Shown in pieces: positions 10,725-24,182 of a stretch of DNA of 64,000 bases. The position numbers and the translations under genes were made by a program. Location of the stretch: the NCBI GenBank assembly GCA_021186555.1, contig JAJKFL010000003.1, forward strand, positions 35,638,908 to 35,702,907. The letters are read 5' to 3'. Origin of the DNA: Reticulitermes speratus. Its lineage: Eukaryota > Arthropoda > Insecta > Blattodea > Rhinotermitidae. Positions within the stretch are counted from its first letter, which is position 1. Every line of letters starts with the position of its first letter. Below the pieces are notes generated by a model, which did not search any database, was not told the DNA's origin, and saw only the letters and a list, made by a program, of their open reading frames with translations.

Positions 10725-13700
10725 TTCAACATTCAAAAATTCTACTCACACTGCTTTGTGCTTTTTGTACGGATCTCAGAACAAAAAGCGAAAATTTGCC
10801 TTATACAACATTAAGAAGTTGGGTTTGTATAACCGAGGTAGGGTGTTTACTGCGCGTTACACACTGTGTGCTTGTATAAAACAGACACGTTTCGTCTTTA
10901 AAGGGTTAACAGTTCAAATGACATGCCCGCTAATACCTGTGAGACTAAAATATGCTGGGTAGGGTCATGTGTATTTCGAGTTTAGATATGGAAATGCATA
11001 CAAATTATTTAAGAAATTTTTTAGAAACGGTCACTTTGAAGACCGAAGGAGATGGTAGAATAATATTAGAATGGATCTCAAGGAGAAGAAAAGGCTGACT
11101 GCCTCAGACTCATGTCTACTCAGATAGGAACGTCTGCTTCTAAAACCAGACTTAGTTGTTTAGTTACGTAACAGAACGTGTGAGAATGGTTATACTCCAC
11201 TTATACTTCTTTCGTTAATACACAGCCTATTATTTTCTTTCACCCTCCATACTTACTACAGTGCTTCAACAGAAGCTAAATATGAGTTTAAGTGATTAAA
11301 TGAGTAAACACTCTTTTTAAGAATTTTTATTAAGGGCTGTCTGTATATTAATTGAAGGCTTTCCCAAAATCACAAAAGCTAAGAAATAGTAGCGCAATCA
11401 AATCTTATCCTTTTCTTACATGAATTTAGTTAACATAATAACACAGCCCCATTCAAGGCCTTTCTTGTCTAGACCCTGTCGCGATATGCAATCTTAGATC
11501 CTATCCTATGCCTGCTGCAAAGCGAGAGCACGTGGTGGGCTGATATGGCATGGGAGCAAAATAAGAAATGACACAGGGCAATATTGAATCTCTTCTAGAC
11601 ACCTGACAGATTCATAAAGGAAAAGCGTTTTGCCCGCGCACGAGGCTAATAAATTTACAAACCCGGACCAGTCACACTTCAATCCATGGTTATTACGCAT
11701 TAATGCAAAGACGTGTCATTATTGCTCCACTGAGCGCTACGTGAAATACGAAACTTGCTAGAATCGCCCTGCGCAGTCAGCGTCAGATAAGCTGAAATAA
11801 TGTTCATGGCTATATTTATACATTATTTCCTATTTTTCCTGACATGTATACTGCAAGACATGCAACAGCGCGCAATGTCCATAGTAAAACTGTGACATGT
11901 TACAAATTTTCAGTGTTTTTTATGTATACATATAGAGATGTGAAAAAAACGTAACAGTACATTCCGTCTCGGATCGGCAGTATTTATTAACGACTCAAAC
12001 AAAAGAGGCAATGTACGTATAAAGTAACTTTAAGGAGCGTTCGCTTAACCATTGTTGCCTTGGAAAAGCTGTATTACAGGTTCTGAGTGTGTGTCTGTAG
12101 CCTTAGTTATCCAGCACGCAACGTGGATGCGCTGTATTATATTGTCATGTGTGACCTGACTGGCTCTATGATATATCTCCACATTATCTCATAAACGGCA
12201 AGATTATCGGAAAAAGGTATTAGACATAAAATCCGTGTTTTGATTTTCACTACAACTTTTGTCTGAAACATGTCACATTCTCATGTCTCATTCTAAGAAG
12301 AATTCAGCGAAGTATTATCATAAAAGTACATAGGTCTTCATGTAAGGTTTCCGTTGTTCTTGTCAGATTTTAATTTAACTTGGATTGTCCCGTCAGATTT
12401 TCGAAAAATACCCAAATATCAGATTTCGTGAAAATCCGTCCAGTGGGAGCCGAGTTGTTCCATGCGGATGGACGGACAGACGGACAAAGAACAGACAGAC
12501 ATGACGAAGCTAATAGTCTCTTTTCGCAATTTTTGCAAACGCGCCTAAAAACCGTCTAGCTTGTTCTGAGATGGACACTTTGAACAAAGTCTCAGTTACC
12601 GTATTTAACTTCTTACTTCCTCGACTAGTTCTACTGAAGTCGTGTTAAAAAGAGACACATTTCTAGGCGGGTTTGCATCGTTATGCAGTGTAAATTTATG
12701 TCTGTTTGTGTGCTAAACACCCCGTAAACTGCTACTCTTTATTTAATAATGTGTTTTAAACAACCTTCGTATACGTATACGTATATTAAAATATTAATTC
12801 ACTTAAATTTACTTCAATTAAAATATTAATATCACTTGGTAAACGACGTCATATGCAGGACTTAAAACTCCAGAAGAGTTAAACTGGTTATCGTGAAATA
12901 TAAAATGGTTAAGTACAAGTGAACTTTGTCGAAACACTTCGGAAAAAGAAAGGACAATTTTATGAAAACCTCCGTGAGATTCTGCGTCAGATCTAGATAA
13001 AGATGCACGTAACTCGCCATATATTTACTACAGCAAAAATTGTTTGTAAAAAGAATTGTAAAGAACAAAGAAAAAACATTTCATACCCACACAGTCTTCT
13101 CCTAATTCGTAAGGTTTATGAGATAATTAAACGAGCAGCAGTGAACCTACCAAAACCTTTACTATATTCGTATATTTCCTAATTACTTTAAATATTAATT
13201 ATCGTATCTACTATAATTATTATATTTCTTTGTAACATTTGTTTGTACGAAGTTCTTAAGACTGGAAGATTAGGAAATACATTTTTAATGAAAGCTCTTA
13301 CTATAAAAGAGGAAAGAAGGATGGATGTTTTTAAGGAGTAGAGAAAAGAGCGAAAATAACATTAAAGTTGAAACGAAAACAACAGACACAACAAGTAAAA
13401 GAGCGGTAAGAAAAGACAAGAACAAGTAACAAGGAGAAGGGTTGGGAAGAAGTAAGAAGGGGATGGAAATGATTAATACGTGTCAAAGTGACTTAAACAC
13501 AAGGAGGCACCACCCTCACTACCACCTCTTTTGCTAACCTCTCCCACCCTACCTCTTTCAGACGAGTTTTCGTTTGTTCTCTGCTCGTGTCATTCGTTAT
13601 TAGATCTTGGAAACTCAAAGATATTTGGAATTCCAAGTGACGGCTCGTGTAGAGGAACGAAACACTACTTGGAAGAGTACAACGGAGGGTAACAAGTTTT

Positions 13701-14246
13701 ACTGTCAGTTTTGAAAACATTCAATTTCATACGTCCATTTCAATATACAGACGGGTGAAGTGTTTCTCAGGGACAGGACTTGAACACATTCGAAGCCGTC
13801 TAGATCGTTTATAACCTTGTATACAAAGGCCACGAATTTTATGCATGGGAGTCCTTCTTCAGAAAAAGAAAAGGGTTTAATGTTTTGAAGCCTGACACGC
13901 CATTTGAATTTTATATAAAACTTCAGTGCTTACCTCGCAGAAAAAAGGTCCTTCTCCATTACAATGATCAATCGGGTAACACTGTGTATTAAGGGAAGTA
14001 ATCGGTGTTTACTATAAGAATCGTACGGAGCATACTAATAAAGTACATGGAAAAATGCAGTGTCTCTTAATGTTAGAAAGAAGGTTCGTATAACTGCCGC
14101 TGAATTTAAAGGCCAATACGTGTTTCACTTCAAGTTGCCGATTTCAACTACAAATGCTTTGGTCAACATTGTGTAGACAGTCTTCCCGCTTTCCACTGAA
14201 TTTCATTCAAATTTGTGAGATATTATTACATATATAATTAAGGTTG
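10725..14246. other. Intergenic; one diverged repeat near 12.4 kb
   Basis: No gene recognised. At about 12440-12500 the sequence ends in repeated ggacggacagacggac-type units after a phrase like 'gtgaaaatccgtccagtg'. A similar arrangement lies near 52.6-52.8 kb, so both may be remnants of one dispersed repeat. A short gtatac palindromic repeat is at 12768-12786. Confidence 0.45.
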
Positions 14247-14247
14247 G

Positions 14248-14330
14248 GCCGAGCCCAGTGGCCGCACAGTCTAAGGCGTGGGCCTGCGGCCGTTCGCTTG
14301 CCGGGATTGTGGGTTTGAATCCCGCACAAT
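14248..14330 (+). mobile_element. SINE family 3, tRNA-like head only
   Basis: A Leu/Ser-tRNA-like head: A-box region ccgcacagtctaaggcg, B box gggtttgaatccc. The sequence loses similarity to the full copy at 28.4 kb right after the B box, so only the promoter part remains. Not a functional tRNA gene: no cloverleaf acceptor pairing was found. Confidence 0.75.
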
Positions 14331-15772
14331 CATCATAATACGAAATTTTGGTGTTTGATAGTATAAGTACAAGGAAGAGAAGGACTACTTTGAAACATGA
14401 ATTTGAACGAAATGAGTTTTCAAACAGTCTGCTGGTTTTACTTTTAATACCAGTTGTATGGCATCTCTTCATCGCTAATTACCTATTCCTAAACCCTAAA
14501 ATTTTATTTTCTCTTTCCTTTTCTTCGATTAAATGCACAAGCTTAATTGTGTCATACGGGATATTTGGTTTCTATCTTGTTGGGTAAAAAATATTTAAAA
14601 ATGCAACCTGAATGTCTCGTAATTATTCAATTTAACTTCAGAGCATAGTAAAAGTAAGGAGACGAATATGCTAAAAACAGAAGGAAAGTTAAGAATTGAA
14701 CAGCTTGTTGAGGAAAGTAGGAAAGAGAAATTTAACAAAGAAATAGAAAGAGGACAGAACCGCAGTTGAAAGATGTAGGAAACCACTGTGCCTCTCCCCA
14801 CATTGCAATCCCTGCTTTTATACGAAACTTTTACTTGTTTGTAACTTGGAAACAATACACTCCAGGAAAATACGGAATTTCTTCCTAATACAAACCCCTG
14901 TTTAAATGTTCTTCCATGCGCCCCTTTTTTTTCTTGCTTAAAAGAAAACCTCTGTGAGGCCTGTGTCATGATACTTCATTTATCAAGTTGTGTTAAAACG
15001 CGGCTTCAAATTAATTAATTCGTTAATTAATTATTACAGAATTGTGCAAAGAGTCAGTGAAAACATTTGTAGTATTACTTATCGTGATAAAATCATATTA
15101 AATGAAGAGGAAGTTCACATTTACCTATTGTCCGCTGCAATGCATTCTACAGAAAGTAACGCTGATAGAAATAAATATTTGGCTAATAGAATGAGGACTC
15201 GTTGATATATATAACATGTCGACTTAAGGAGATTGTACTGCATAAAATTACGTTACGATGTTTTCAATATTTTTTACTGTTCATCAAATATATTATGATG
15301 ATTAAACCAAGAATGATTTAGACAGCACATATAGTACAATGGGACAGAAAGAAATCTGCACAAGATTATTTCTAAAATATGAAGAAAAGAGATTGATTCG
15401 GAGATCTGTTGCAGATAGGGTTATACTATAATGATCTTAAGGAAATAAGATTTATCTTCTTCATGTCTACATGTAAAATCATCTTCACTTTCCATAAAAG
15501 GCTGTAAATCTTTGAGTATCAGAGCGACAATTAATTTTATAGTACGATCCATGGCGTGAATTTTTAAAATTTAATTGGAAAAGAATTAAATAAAGTGGAT
15601 TCCCTTATAACAATCACAAGACGAGATGTGTTTAGTGTAGAGATACGTGTGCAGCAAGTATGGGGATTTGTTTGGAACATACTTCGTAATAAACTTAATT
15701 ATAGCTTGCAATTTATGTCACTCGGCATTTGTCTCTGTAGCGCTAAGTGGGACTGCGGATGTAAATATGAGG
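14331..15772. other. Intergenic, nothing recognised
   Basis: Contains a minus-strand open frame of 124 codons (14595-14969) without any recognisable domain. Its low complexity and lack of conserved neighbours argue for chance. Confidence 0.5.
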
Positions 15773-15960
15773 CTGTAGCATGGCCCAGGCGGTTAGCCGC
15801 TGACCTTTCATGTGAGAGCTGCGGGTTCCATCCCAGCCAGTCCATATTGGAATTTATTTTGGAAGAACTGACAGAGAGAAGTTCTTCTCCACATACTTCT
15901 GTTTACCTGTCAGTAGCATCATTCCACCAATGCTACAGACATATTTATTCATCCACGGAC
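15773..15960 (+). mobile_element. tRNA-derived SINE, family 1, diverged
   Basis: A plus-strand head (ggcccaggcggttagccgct, then gggttccatccc as the B box) is followed by a segment with cctgtcag and cattccaccaatgct. That segment corresponds, in opposite orientation, to the body of the minus-strand family-1 copies. The middle is diverged, so this is an older copy or a subfamily. Confidence 0.65.
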
Positions 15961-18498
15961 ACTCTATAGAAGCACACGATAAAGTAGACACATAACACCT
16001 AAAATTGTGAATGTATATTAGAAATGGTACGCGAAGTGCCAAGGCCTATTTTAAGATTCTATAAAAAATTTAAGCGTCTGGGACTGAGGAAAATTATGAA
16101 TCCCCGAACTAAAAATATTAACTTCAAATTCCAAATGTAAACCGCCTCTTTCCAGACAGAAAGCACGAGTCCTGAATGATCAGCTACGATAATCGATGGC
16201 TGGTTTTGATTTTGGGTTCTGATTTCATTAGCAATTAATTCAGATTTTCTTAACCTGTCGTAAGACCGCAGGAGGTAATCCTGTCTACAAATTACACATC
16301 CAAAATACTTTTGCCAGAAAACCTTATCTTTAGGGCCCATTATCTCCTTAGTATGATAGTATTACATAAACCTATAGGTTCAGAATACACCTCTCGGAAC
16401 TTAAAATCAAGATATGGAATTAATGATATATTAGACTAATATAGCAAATAAATAGCAATTAAACATCAAATGTCTGAGATTTGCGATTATTATAATACCT
16501 AACAGCAAGTGTGCACAAATCTTGGGAACCAGTTCTCCCGGGCGACTAAATTTTGTACGGTGGCGCCTGATATTTGTAAGCCCGCATTTTGGAACTAGAC
16601 TCGTCGCCCTTCTGACGCCTAGAAATTGAGGTGGCTCTTAAATTTTTGCAAAAGTTTGTATAACTCCATTCAACGGCACCATGTGTTCTAGATATCGCAT
16701 GGTCAAATTAAACGCTAAGTGAGAGAACATTTTTATCAAAAGCCAAAGTGTTATATAACAACTTTCAAGCGCCATTCCATTAGCAGAAAGTACCATGATT
16801 TGATATATTGCAAAATAACGGACACAATTAGAAAACGTAATGATATCGTGTATTTTAGCTTAAAAAATTACAGGCGCGGTAAATCAGACTTTCTGAATGT
16901 TTAATCGTTCAATGTACGCACTTGGTATTAGAGTAAAAGTTCATACGCCCCTTGCTGTCATAGTGAAACGTCAAGTAATCCCCTGTAGCTTCTTATCTGA
17001 AGTTACATGTTACCGTTTATCATAAACACAAGACACAGACTTCATTCTGGAACAAATGTTATTTATTATACACACAGAAATTGTATACAAAGGATACATT
17101 TGAATATCTTTTCAGACCTTTTTCGACCTGTAGGTGACACTGTATGAAACACCTCACCTATCTTCTTTAAGTAACCCCTATTTAGAAAGGCACCGTACGC
17201 TAAAAGAATCATATTACTACAACTGAAGAAATTCATAAAATTAATTATTATTATTACTAATATGGTTATCATTAAAACTTCTCTCATATAGGATGCCAAA
17301 AAATCATATATCACGCACGTGTTTTCTAAACTTGTAGAAAGTAATGTTTTAGGAGTTGCAAATTTATACAAATTAACTACGAAGTTAATAATGAGTCTGT
17401 AAGTAATAACAACAATAATTAATAATATTGCATATTAAAAGCTTCCAGTACCAGAACGGATTCAATACTAATGTGTGACCCATATTTTTCCTAAAGCAGT
17501 AAATCCAGTAGGAACATTATAAAGCTGCAAAGCTGCCGTAAATGCAGGCCTGAAGGCTACAGGACAGCTGGTATAATAGTAGATAACGGAAAACACCTAC
17601 AACCACACACTGGGCTCTACTGAGCGAAAGATTACATTTTCCCTTCCTTAAGAGTTATTTTTGTTACAACGAAAGTATTCCTATAATAGTTTAAATAACA
17701 CAGGAACATTATTTTCTCTGACATCTGTCGTTAGTGACTTCCGGTCAGTTTTTTTTTTACGTAGGAAAATTCGAACACGCAGTGTACAATATGATTATTA
17801 CATAGGACTCTGGCTTCGAGCGAAAGGAAAATATTTACGAACACCTTGCTTAAATATGGTGAATAAACCTAGTACGAGGATTAAAGGCAGTACATTGAAC
17901 AAAGACTTATTGACCACGACTGCAGGCAAATTTGAGGTGCGGCGAGCACTGTGCTACTGCAGCCGCGCGAAATTTGCTGACAGAAGATTGGACGGTTTTC
18001 TTAGCTGCAAATAATAAACCTGTATATTAGAGTGCAAACGTGAATACAGGTTGACGAGGAACAGTAAGCTCTGTAAATTGTTATATTTGTAAACTTATGA
18101 CCATTATTTGCTCTGTAACCTAGATTGTAAAGGAAGGGGAGCAAAAGTAAGATTACTAATTACTACATTCATCAAAACGGGAAAAAAACGATTATTTTGT
18201 ATTATTAGAAAGAGAGAAGACTAGTTGACAGAGATAACCTAAATGTGCCGGAAGAAAATGACATGAGGAAGATTAGTATTGATGTGAGTAGATGCAGGTG
18301 GAGATCAGAAATTAAAGTTTGAGGTTTAATGCAATGCTTAAGAAGTGGTTAATTTAAATGGAATATTAATATACTATATTACGTTAATACAAACAGAACT
18401 TACAAAATACACCTGATTAAGTTCTAGAGTAATTGTATTGTGTTGTTTTTTATTACCATTGTTAAAGAGACTGCATGCATTGCGTCAGTAAGATAGGT
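15961..18498. other. Intergenic, nothing recognised
   Basis: Open frames up to 117 codons (17661-18014 plus) have no recognisable motif. No repeat or RNA was identified. Confidence 0.5.
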
Positions 18499-18532
18499 CT
18501 TGAAAAAGGTATGTTAATACCGAAACATGTAG
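18499..18532 (+). ncRNA. Hammerhead-like hairpin motif, degenerate copy
   Basis: A ggtat/atacc hairpin (18508-18512 with 18517-18521, loop of four) is directly followed by GAAACATGTA, as in the other copies. The upstream box is degenerate (cttgaaaaa) and no flanking stem I is evident. Assigned to the family on the hairpin-GAAACATGTAG half only. Confidence 0.35.
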
Positions 18533-19454
18533 CGACTGTATTAAGTGTAAAATGTTCACAGAATTAATTGCTGTGCATGAAAAGAGCATATAGTAACATT
18601 TAGTGTTACTAAATCATTAGACAGAAAGAAGTACATTTCTTAACGGTTTTCATATAAAGACATTGAAATTAATGTGTTCTAAATAGTAAGTGGATAGATA
18701 AGGCAACGAAATGGGTAATGCTGCACTAAGTGTGAGTGCGGTGAGAAGCAAGTGTATAGATAAGGAGAATATATTGAAAGAAATATTAATGTAAAGTGTA
18801 AATAAACAGAGTTTTTTTTCCCCAAAAACGTTAGTGTTAAATATAAATGAATAATGAAAGTGATTAATTAAAATTCTAAAATTGAATAACAAGAACTTAC
18901 CGTCGGGCAGTGTACGACTTGAGGACACGTAACACGATGTAGTAGAAGACAGGATGTTTCAAATTATCACCACAGAAAAAAGAACACGTGTTCAAAAGAG
19001 GCAATTTCGATGCAGTGTTACATCACATGTTTAGACTGGCTTGTGTTCCGCTTATTAGCAGCAATAAAAGCGTATTCAAGTAAACGTACAAGATCCTAAT
19101 TCACTGACATGTTAGGTGTACTTGAAGTTAAAACCCAATTCACTGGTTGTTTTGTGATTTACTTTATACACCGTGTTATTATCGCAGACTGTATAGAGCC
19201 AACGTTAAAATGATCAGAGACTTGGAAAGGAACCGGAAGGAAGCGGCTGTAACCTAAACAACATACTACTCCATCAGTTGCCGGGAGGAAAAGGGGGAAA
19301 ACCACGAAAGCCCAAAGTTACGTTAGCCGCTGTCTCCGCAGAAATTCAAACCAGACACCTCCAAAATATAAGTTCCGAATATTACGGCTAATGGGAACTC
19401 TTGATTAATTCTGCCACGCTATGTACGTTTTAGTGTTTCAAGCCACAAAAACTT
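18533..19454. other. Intergenic, nothing recognised
   Basis: AT-rich, with short open frames only. Confidence 0.5.
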
Positions 19455-19735
19455 TCTCTGCTCATGGTATGCAGGCGTATAGGGGAGCATATATGTTTAG
19501 CTCCACCATTCTAAACTTCGACAATACATGGAGACGAGTAGTCAACTTCAGGCTCCAGCCGCCTTACCGCAAGAAAGAAACATTTATCCACTGAATAGGA
19601 GATTGAATGGCCCCCAGATCCGGTCTGTATATTTTGGAGAAGAGAAAAATCTCTTGCCATTGCCGGGATGCCCTATTCAATACAGCGACTAGGCTACGGG
19701 CTGGACGATCCAGAGTTTCGAACAATGTACATTTT
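19455..19735 (-). mobile_element. SINE family 2, rearranged: minus body joined to plus head
   Basis: 19455-19660 matches the family-2 body in minus orientation (tagctccaccattct, ccagccgcct, tttggagaagagaaaaat segments). The tRNA-like head that follows (19661-19735: tacagcgactaggctacggg, gatccagagtttcgaa) is instead in plus orientation. Either the head was inverted or two opposite copies abut. Diverged, no TSD seen. Confidence 0.6.
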
Positions 19736-21466
19736 AATATATGGACATACGTATTTAAGTACACGTCCCTCAACTTCCATCACGAAGTAGACTAAGCTCC
19801 ACCCCTAGCAGAACTTGGTGATGCTTCTAGCATTTCTAACAATTTCGCCAAATGGGGCACATATTTGCATGCGTTGTGGTGCAGTGGGGAAATATCAGCT
19901 ATGAGTGGCGCACATTTCTAAAACACAATATTTACGGTAACGTCTGAAACCAATTTATATCCTTACTATATATCAAATAAGGAATGTTGGCGCTATATAT
20001 TTCGATCTTTGGCAGCGCCATACTTTACACCACAGACGTTATTTACAAGGGAACACTTCTTATTGTCCTAATAGGTACTGATCATTACCCTGTGATGTTA
20101 AGAGTTTAAATAAGATTTGGGATTCTTATGAAAATTCTAAAGTTGATATTATTTTTACACTCAGATAAAGTCTATCAAATTTCATGTAAGTAGCAAGTAG
20201 AAAGTTGTAATTAATCCTGCTACCCAACATCACGCACACAAAACCCTCCAATATCACGACCACAATATCAAAATAAGTACCTTTGTTATTCTGTACTAGG
20301 CCGGACACTCACTGAATAAACAAGGTTTCCGAGCGTCACGAAATAACAACACAACCACAAACGAAACTTACACAGTTACCACTAAGCATGCACACTGAGC
20401 GTTATGCAACAGTCTGCATCCGATACAAACGCGCTGCCAACATTCAATCACAGAAGCAAAAGTTACCTCAAGGGAGTGCAGGAGGGACCTTAAACTTTCA
20501 CTCTCGATTTGCTATCGATTTTGGTATTTTGTTGTCATTTAAAATACCTCAAGTTTCTCAGTTTGAAGTAAATGGGCAGACTTAAAATTTTTATATCACA
20601 CAGTTGTTAAGCTGCTAATAAACAGACGGATATTTGGTGAAAATATCGATATTGCAGCAGGGCAGATCATTTTATAGCTTACAGCGCCGGAAGATTAGTC
20701 AATTTTATAAAAATTACGTTACACTTCAACGGAACGTTTAGAATTAATTACGCCAAAGTACTCTTTACTTAAAAACATTTATTTACACTGGAGAGAAATT
20801 GTGTTGTTTTATGTGGTTAAACAAAAATCAAGGAAATATTTATTAGCAATCGTGTTCAAAATATCGGGTTTTCTTGGGTTCCCTCTAATAAATTAGGGGG
20901 CACCTGAAAACAGGCTTCTAGTTACTTCATTCTCATTGCATCAAAATATTTCCCACGCTTTTCCACCCAAATAAACGACTGAAAGAAGCATGTGTATTAT
21001 TGTTCTACATGCTTATTTGTAATTTTAACGCGAACATTTATAGATTGTAGCATAAACACACGCTGTAAAATTTGTGTCCTGAATAGTAGTACATATCCAA
21101 GGTAGGGTGTTTATTAATTTAACATTAAATTTGATTTAGGATAGTATGTGTGTCTGTTGAGTAATGACAAATTTCGAAGTAAAACCCCCAATTTACACTA
21201 ATTTTCCTTTATGAAATATTTACTAACGTTTGTTAATTGTTAGTGCTGGAGAGTGTTTTTATTACGAAATTACAATAGTAAACGTAGGCCTGCTCTGTTT
21301 TTAAAATATTGCAATTATAAGCAGGCATATTCAAATTCTGTTTTTTGTCTACAGAACTGTTTTGAAAAAATCTCTCAAAACATTGTGGTGCTTTTGGGTC
21401 GATAACTTGTATAATATAACTTATTTATACTAAGTATTGTATGTTCATTGACATAATCCTTTCGGT
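19736..21466. other. Intergenic, nothing recognised
   Basis: No gene, RNA or repeat could be supported. Confidence 0.5.
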
Positions 21467-21647
21467 CGCACTATGGCCTGGGGTCGACTCAGACTCTAAG
21501 AGAAATGAGTACCAGGAATATTTCCTGGGGGGTAAAGGCGGCCGGGGCGTAGGGCTAACAACCTTACCACCTTCATGTGAAGATTGTCTAGCAATCTGGG
21601 AGCCTCAAACTCCTGGAACCCTCAGGGCCTGTCCAGGCCTGTAATGG
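21467..21647 (+). mobile_element. SINE-like repeat, family-2 variant
   Basis: It shares the ctggggggtaaaggcggccg segment with family 2 but has a different 3' half, translating to the phrase GLTTLPPSCEDCLAIWEPQ. That phrase resembles peptides I recall from cockroach gene predictions (unverified). Head incomplete. Repeat, not a coding gene. Confidence 0.5.
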
Positions 21648-22185
21648 GATTGCTTTACTAAGTAGTGTAGACCCTCTTGCGAACGGATTAATAGGGGCAG
21701 TGGGTAGTTCGATGATGCCGATTTTTCGGTACTTCCGAATTATTTATGAATATAGCCTAAAAATATGCCAAAACAGTAACAGAATACTGTATAAATAACA
21801 CTAATCCATACACATAATACACAAATGTAATTAACCTTGTAGTTTATGTCAATAAATGATAATTAAGGAGAAGCCTGTGTAGTTATTCTTACATATTTCT
21901 CATATTCGCAATGCGGACCAAAATTTCGGAGCCAAAATACTTCTTCCGTTATTTCCAAAATCCGTACATAAGATGTAATTTCATAAGAATCGGTCAAAAT
22001 GTCTCGAAGCTCACATTCATCATTGAAGCGACTCTGACCTAAATTACACAGAAATGTTTCGGAAGGAAAAACCACGATACAACACATATTATGTTCTTGC
22101 AATAAAAGTATAAACAAATGCTTTGAAAGAACAAAGTCTAAGTTTCCAGTATTTCACGGCCATTGTTACTCGGTTGATGGTCTAC
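21648..22185. other. Intergenic, nothing recognised
   Basis: No supportable feature. Confidence 0.5.
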
Positions 22186-22282
22186 TGGGTTTTATACCGT
22201 GTAGTGTAGGCCTAATGTATTTTTTCTACTTTTATGGAGAAATTTTAGAGAAACACATTACACTACACGGAGTAGAAACCCA
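22186..22282. other. 97-nt imperfect hairpin
   Basis: Arms 22186-22218 and 22255-22282 pair through 7 bp (tgggttt), a 4/5 internal loop, 12 perfect bp (ccgtgtagtgta), a 6-nt bulge and 4 bp, with a 36-nt terminal loop. Size and bulges are compatible with a pre-miRNA or a tiny foldback element. No seed family was recognised and strand is undetermined. Confidence 0.6.
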
Positions 22283-22770
22283 CAAGGCCATACTATAATG
22301 AATAATGTCTGCTTTTTCCATTTGAGAGTGTGAATATGAGGGGTTTGATTGACCAGAATGCGCTGACTAAAGTTAGTTTGGCAGAAGTTCGAAGTTTACA
22401 CCTTACCGAAAACATTGGACATCAGGGTATAGATAAGCTGTACTTTTAATTTCAATTGAAAGGAGAAATAAGGGAACGGGAAGGACATTTCGAAAAGAGA
22501 GTTTTGAATATTGATTATCAAAATTCTCCACCGCTGTCAGTTACTCATTTCTGAAATAGCGACGACTGTAGTCTCTGTTTACTTTCACTGGCCAGTAAAC
22601 GTTTAGGTACTGCAGTGATTACTATAAATGGTACATGATACGTAACGGTGATTGAGTCACTGCTTAAATGTTAATGGTTAGTAGCCGCTGCCAAGTAACT
22701 GGTCAGGTGCTGGCGTGACCTGAGCTGCTGCTGTAAATTGCAACATTGATTGATAATGAAATGGAAGACG

Positions 22771-22865
22771 TTTCTAACGAACGTCATCCCGTTGTGTTCT
22801 TCAGTATATTTAAAAAGACCAATTGTGAAACTGAAGATGACCTGAAATAGGTAGAAACATGTAGT
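22771..22865. ncRNA. Inverted pair of hammerhead-like motifs
   Basis: Minus copy: CTGAAGA box at 22798-22804, 23-nt loop segment with an aacg/cgtt stem, GAAAC at 22770-22774. Plus copy: CTGAAGA at 22831-22837, acct/aggt hairpin, GAAACATGTA at 22854-22863 and a 3-bp remnant of a flanking stem. The two point away from each other across a 26-bp spacer, as in the arms of the foldback elements at 37.9 and 47.0 kb. Confidence 0.4.
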
Positions 22866-24182
22866 TCTATATAATAAACAGAATTTAGTTGTTTTGGACA
22901 GATATTGATTTAATTTTTTACTGGAAGAATTTTCCTTCTCCTTTCAGAACTCTGTAATCTTACAGTTCATTTCAGAGTTTTTCTAATGTTCAAGAGAACA
23001 CAGACCTAAATTTTCTGTTTCTTTCTTTCTTCTTCTTTTCTCGTAAGTTAGGTTTTACATTTTGCTGTATCTACCATCTACGAATATTATAATAAACTTC
23101 TATAACTGCTGCTTTCACATTCGACAATTAATGTTGTGTTATTTTAGTATAAGCTTACTAGGTTTCTTTGAATTCTAATTACCGATCCAGTATTTTTAAA
23201 TATTATTTTGTGACTCAGTGATTTTACACCTGTCGTTGAAACAAAAATCTATTGAATAATGCATTTTTGTCCTAGTTTCGTCACATAATAAAGAGATTTT
23301 AATAAATTTAGGAGAAATATCACACTAAATCATTTTCATCCTCATGCGCAAAAATCAGGAAGTTCTCCCCCCCCCCCCCCCGAATAGGAGCACCCTCCAT
23401 TACCGAAACTTCCTTTCCTTATCTTGTACAACTGTAGATGTAATTGGTAACCTACGTTGCCAGCGATCATTTTCACTGCTTCAAGTCACAGTTACACATA
23501 TATAACTTTCACCAGAACCGCTGTGATTAAGAAATCGCTAGCTTGCTTATCTATACAACGGGAGAGTACATAATTTTCCCTATATATGAGCCCTTTGAGG
23601 CCGACTTGTAGCAATCAGACAACCAAAATAATTTTTTGAAAAATAATTTTATGAGACAAATATTTAAATATTGAGTTTCTGCGTCACAGCAAACACTAAA
23701 CTATTTCTCACTCTGTGAGTCAAATATAAAGCATTTAAATGATAAATTAGATAGTACATGTAGTTGCCACTACACTTTGAAGGTTTAAAAAGAAATTGAG
23801 TGAAGACGATTTTGCCTCCTGTGTGCAGAAGCGGAGAGTTCTCTGCTGGGACATGGCTACAGCTTCAACAGGTGGGCCATATATAGTGGTAGTACCGCAG
23901 CATCGCAAATCATAATTTGCTGCCTGGAAGGAACGGGACAGAAGAGAGAGACAGACAGAGAGCGAGACAAATGATGCGTGTGAAAGTAGGAAGAGAAAGA
24001 ATGTAAACAAAGAGAAATGTAAAAAAATTGATTTTGGCCTCTGTAAATATGTAGCGCGGAACACAACAGGAGGCACACAGAAGACAATCTGTGTTTCAGC
24101 AGTAGTCACACATCAGTGCCAGAGCACGCTTTTATTCAATTTTGCAAATAATAAACGCAAATTTAAAAATTTCAGAAAAAAA
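22866..24182. other. Intergenic; C15 run at 23367-23381
   Basis: No gene recognised. It includes a homopolymer of fifteen C and a GA-rich patch near 23.94 kb. Opposed frames of about 120 and 76 codons at 23.7-24.1 kb are low-complexity shadows of that patch. Confidence 0.5.

Noticed and set aside
14595..14969. Minus 124-codon frame (and similar at 15595-15969, 31711-32079, 48733-49110, 51070-51420)
   Set aside because: No recognisable domain or conserved neighbour. Length is within chance for this amount of sequence, and some overlap SINEs.
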